From: Dendrolimus kikuchii
Lineage: Eukaryota > Arthropoda > Insecta > Lepidoptera > Lasiocampidae
DNA: 64,000 nucleotides
Reading direction: 5' to 3'
Assembly: GCA_019925095.2 (NCBI GenBank)
Contig: CM034388.1
Span: 28,898,934-28,962,933, forward strand
The position numbers and the translations under genes were made by a program. Below the pieces are notes generated by a model. That model had not been told where the DNA came from. It did no database searches and saw only the letters and a list, made by a program, of their open reading frames with translations. Position 1 is the first letter of the stretch, and each line of letters begins with the position of its first letter. Positions 62,440 through 64,000 of this stretch are shown piece by piece.

Positions 62440-62720
62440 TAAGCATAAACGACTTTGGTATTGTTGAACACTACGTGGACGGCCAGATCTTTTTCTGTCA
62501 CAAACAGAGGTCTCATTGTACCTATTAATAGCCCGGTACACAAACATTTGACTAATACCAAGCGTATGGAGAGTTTTAAAAATTGCATTTGGCTCCATAG
62601 CTACTTTGTGTAATGCAATCATAGCGATTCGGTAATCTTTATCACCCCACTCCACTTTAATATCGCAAAATGTTGTACAATGTATTGGCGCCAAAATGAG
62701 GAAAACACAATGTACAGTCA
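62440..62720 (-). pseudogene. maT/mariner-type transposase N-terminal fragment
   Basis: The frame reads DYRIAMIALHKVAMEPNAIF, then KTLHTLGISQMFVYRAINRY and DRKRSGRPRS. This helix-turn-helix region with the GRPR linker is typical of maT elements known from moths. The catalytic domain is missing and no terminal repeats were found. It starts within about 10 bp of the esterase 2 stop, so it may serve as 3' UTR sequence of that gene. Confidence 0.8.
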
Positions 62721-62917
62721 TATAAAATGACAGATTCCAAATTCAAATATAATATTTTGTTTCTTTTTAATTGTAACAGTATTTATGGCCAGACTAAGTA
62801 TATGAAAGAAGATGGACTCCTGCTCAGCTGTTTGATTTAAAATTAGTCTTATTAATATAGATAGTTCAAAATTTAAAGCGAGACAAATCAAATAAACAAA
62901 TAATCTTATACTTCTTA

Positions 62918-63154
62918 TCTTATACTAATGTATAAAGCTGAACAGTTTGTTTGTTTAAACGCGCTAATCTCAGGAACTACTGGTCTGATTTGAAAATTTC
63001 TTTCAGTGTTGGATAGCCCATTTATCGAGGAAGGTTATAGGCTATATATCATCACGCTAGGACCAATAGAGCGGAGCAGTAATGAAAAATGTTTCAAAAT
63101 CGAAGGGGGCTTTGAAAACAAAATCCACGCGGACGGCGTCGCGGGGACAGCTAG
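62918..63154 (+). mobile_element. Short Helitron-like element
   Basis: It begins TCTTATACTAATGTATAAAG after A and ends GCGGGGACAGCTAG before T. The body has CTAATCTCAGGAACTACTGG and GATAGCCCATTTATCGAGGA, a sequence very common in moth and butterfly genomes. It is 237 bp and non-coding. Confidence 0.75.
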
Positions 63155-63239
63155 TGTAAAATAAAAATGGTTATCAAAGAACTTCGCCATGGTTTTTCAA
63201 AATGCGACTAACGTTAAAAATGTTTTTACACTATGGCTA

Positions 63240-63493
63240 CGTTCCATTAGAGACTCACAAGGACCACGTTCACGACCGCGATTTTTCCCGTTCCACTTGT
63301 TTGCTGGCGTTACAATAGTAAACCCAAGTGGAACGGTTATTCGACCCACCTCTTGACCTGGGTCGTTGTGAGCGTTGTGTGATCGAAAATGATGGCGTCA
63401 TTAGTAACGTTTTGGCCACGACCACAACGACCGCGGTCGCCTTGTAGAACGGCTAACGGAGCATTTTGGGCGTTGTGAGCTACTAATGGAACG
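63240..63493. mobile_element. 254-bp TIR element
   Basis: The ends CGTTCCATTAGAGACTCACA (63240) and TGTGAGCTACTAATGGAACG (ending 63493) are inverted copies with a few changes. A relative without clear ends is at 35620-35790. Both contain ACGACCGCGGTCG-like GC-rich palindromic sequence. No coding capacity. Confidence 0.65.
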
Positions 63494-64000
63494 CGAAGTA
63501 TGTTATAAAGAAAATAAAACTGTTGATTATTGTTTTTCAATTTTGCCACAAAGGCAGGCAAAGGACTTAGTCCATACAGCCTTGTCAGTTGTATTCATTT
63601 TAAAGAAGTCATCGTTATTATAAAAGGCCTAAGCCATGTCAAATGTGATATTATCCATATTTCTTCTATTATAATGTATTGTACTCTGTGTCCATTTCCA
63701 TTTTTAGAAGTCCAATCCAGTCATAGTCAAAAATGTCTATAGAATTTTATACGGATTTATCCGGATTTCTTAATAAGTCCTGGGAGGAGCGCGGGATCTC
63801 TCCAGGGTCGTTATAAATCTTGAGGAGAGAATCGATCATTACAAGTCTAAAACTGTTGATAGTTGACAGTCTAACATGTCATAACTCTTTCATGTAATAA
63901 TAAAATAAAAAGACGATTTTTCAATCACCAGATCAAAGGTATTTATAGAATATAGCCGGCGACTGGGAGTTCATCCACACTTCCTTGACACCTGGAAGTT
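63494..64000. other. No gene recognised
   Basis: Only short frames without motifs are seen up to the window edge. Confidence 0.4.

Overview
This window is a piece of an insect nuclear genome, almost certainly a moth or butterfly. The basis is gene structure with introns, low gene density, and repeat families I recognise as lepidopteran: a tRNA-derived SINE with a Metulj-type head, Helitrons that begin TCT(A/T)AT and end CTAG|T, R1- and RTE-type non-LTR fragments, mariner and maT transposases. No bacterial operon, rRNA, tRNA gene or CRISPR array was seen. The species is not resolved.

Host genes are few. (1) 28956-29559, minus strand: one internal exon of an A-type muscarinic acetylcholine receptor, covering the end of TM1 through TM5 with clean splice sites. 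(2) 53981-57441 and 59134-62431, plus strand: two tandem three-exon carboxylesterase genes (539 and 541 residues, identical exon architecture, complete Ser-Glu-His triads, no signal peptide). Everything else that could be identified is mobile or repetitive DNA.

Layout. 1-25 kb is a mosaic of nested repeats: Helitron-like elements, two solo LTRs (one split by a dead mariner), tRNA SINEs, many 5'-truncated copies of one LINE with a TATG tail, and a roughly 290-bp SINE-like repeat. 25.2-26.6 kb is a hAT element with perfect 8-bp target duplication carrying a LINE and a SINE. 26.9-27.9 kb holds a full-length uninterrupted mariner transposase ORF without terminal repeats. 28-36.5 kb has the receptor exon, LINE C-terminal fragments and two more solo LTRs. 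36.8-39.8 kb is a 3-kb DNA transposon of unresolved superfamily. 42.8-50.5 kb is a satellite array of about 75 units of 101 bp, bounded on the left by an RTE LINE and on the right by a diverged monomer and an R1-like fragment. 53-62.4 kb is the esterase pair, and the last 1.5 kb is again repeats.

The most informative signals are: the satellite array with an internal dyad and a 2,623-bp segmental duplication; the sharing of a roughly 100-bp 3' tail between the 290-bp repeat and an RTE LINE; the mariner ORF that is open but has lost both ends; five solo LTRs of one family with 4-bp target duplications and no internal region; and a chimeric LINE locus at 18.4-19.2 kb that shares a junction with 28.1 kb. 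Coordinates of target duplications and exon borders were read base by base. Family names rest on motif recall without a database search.
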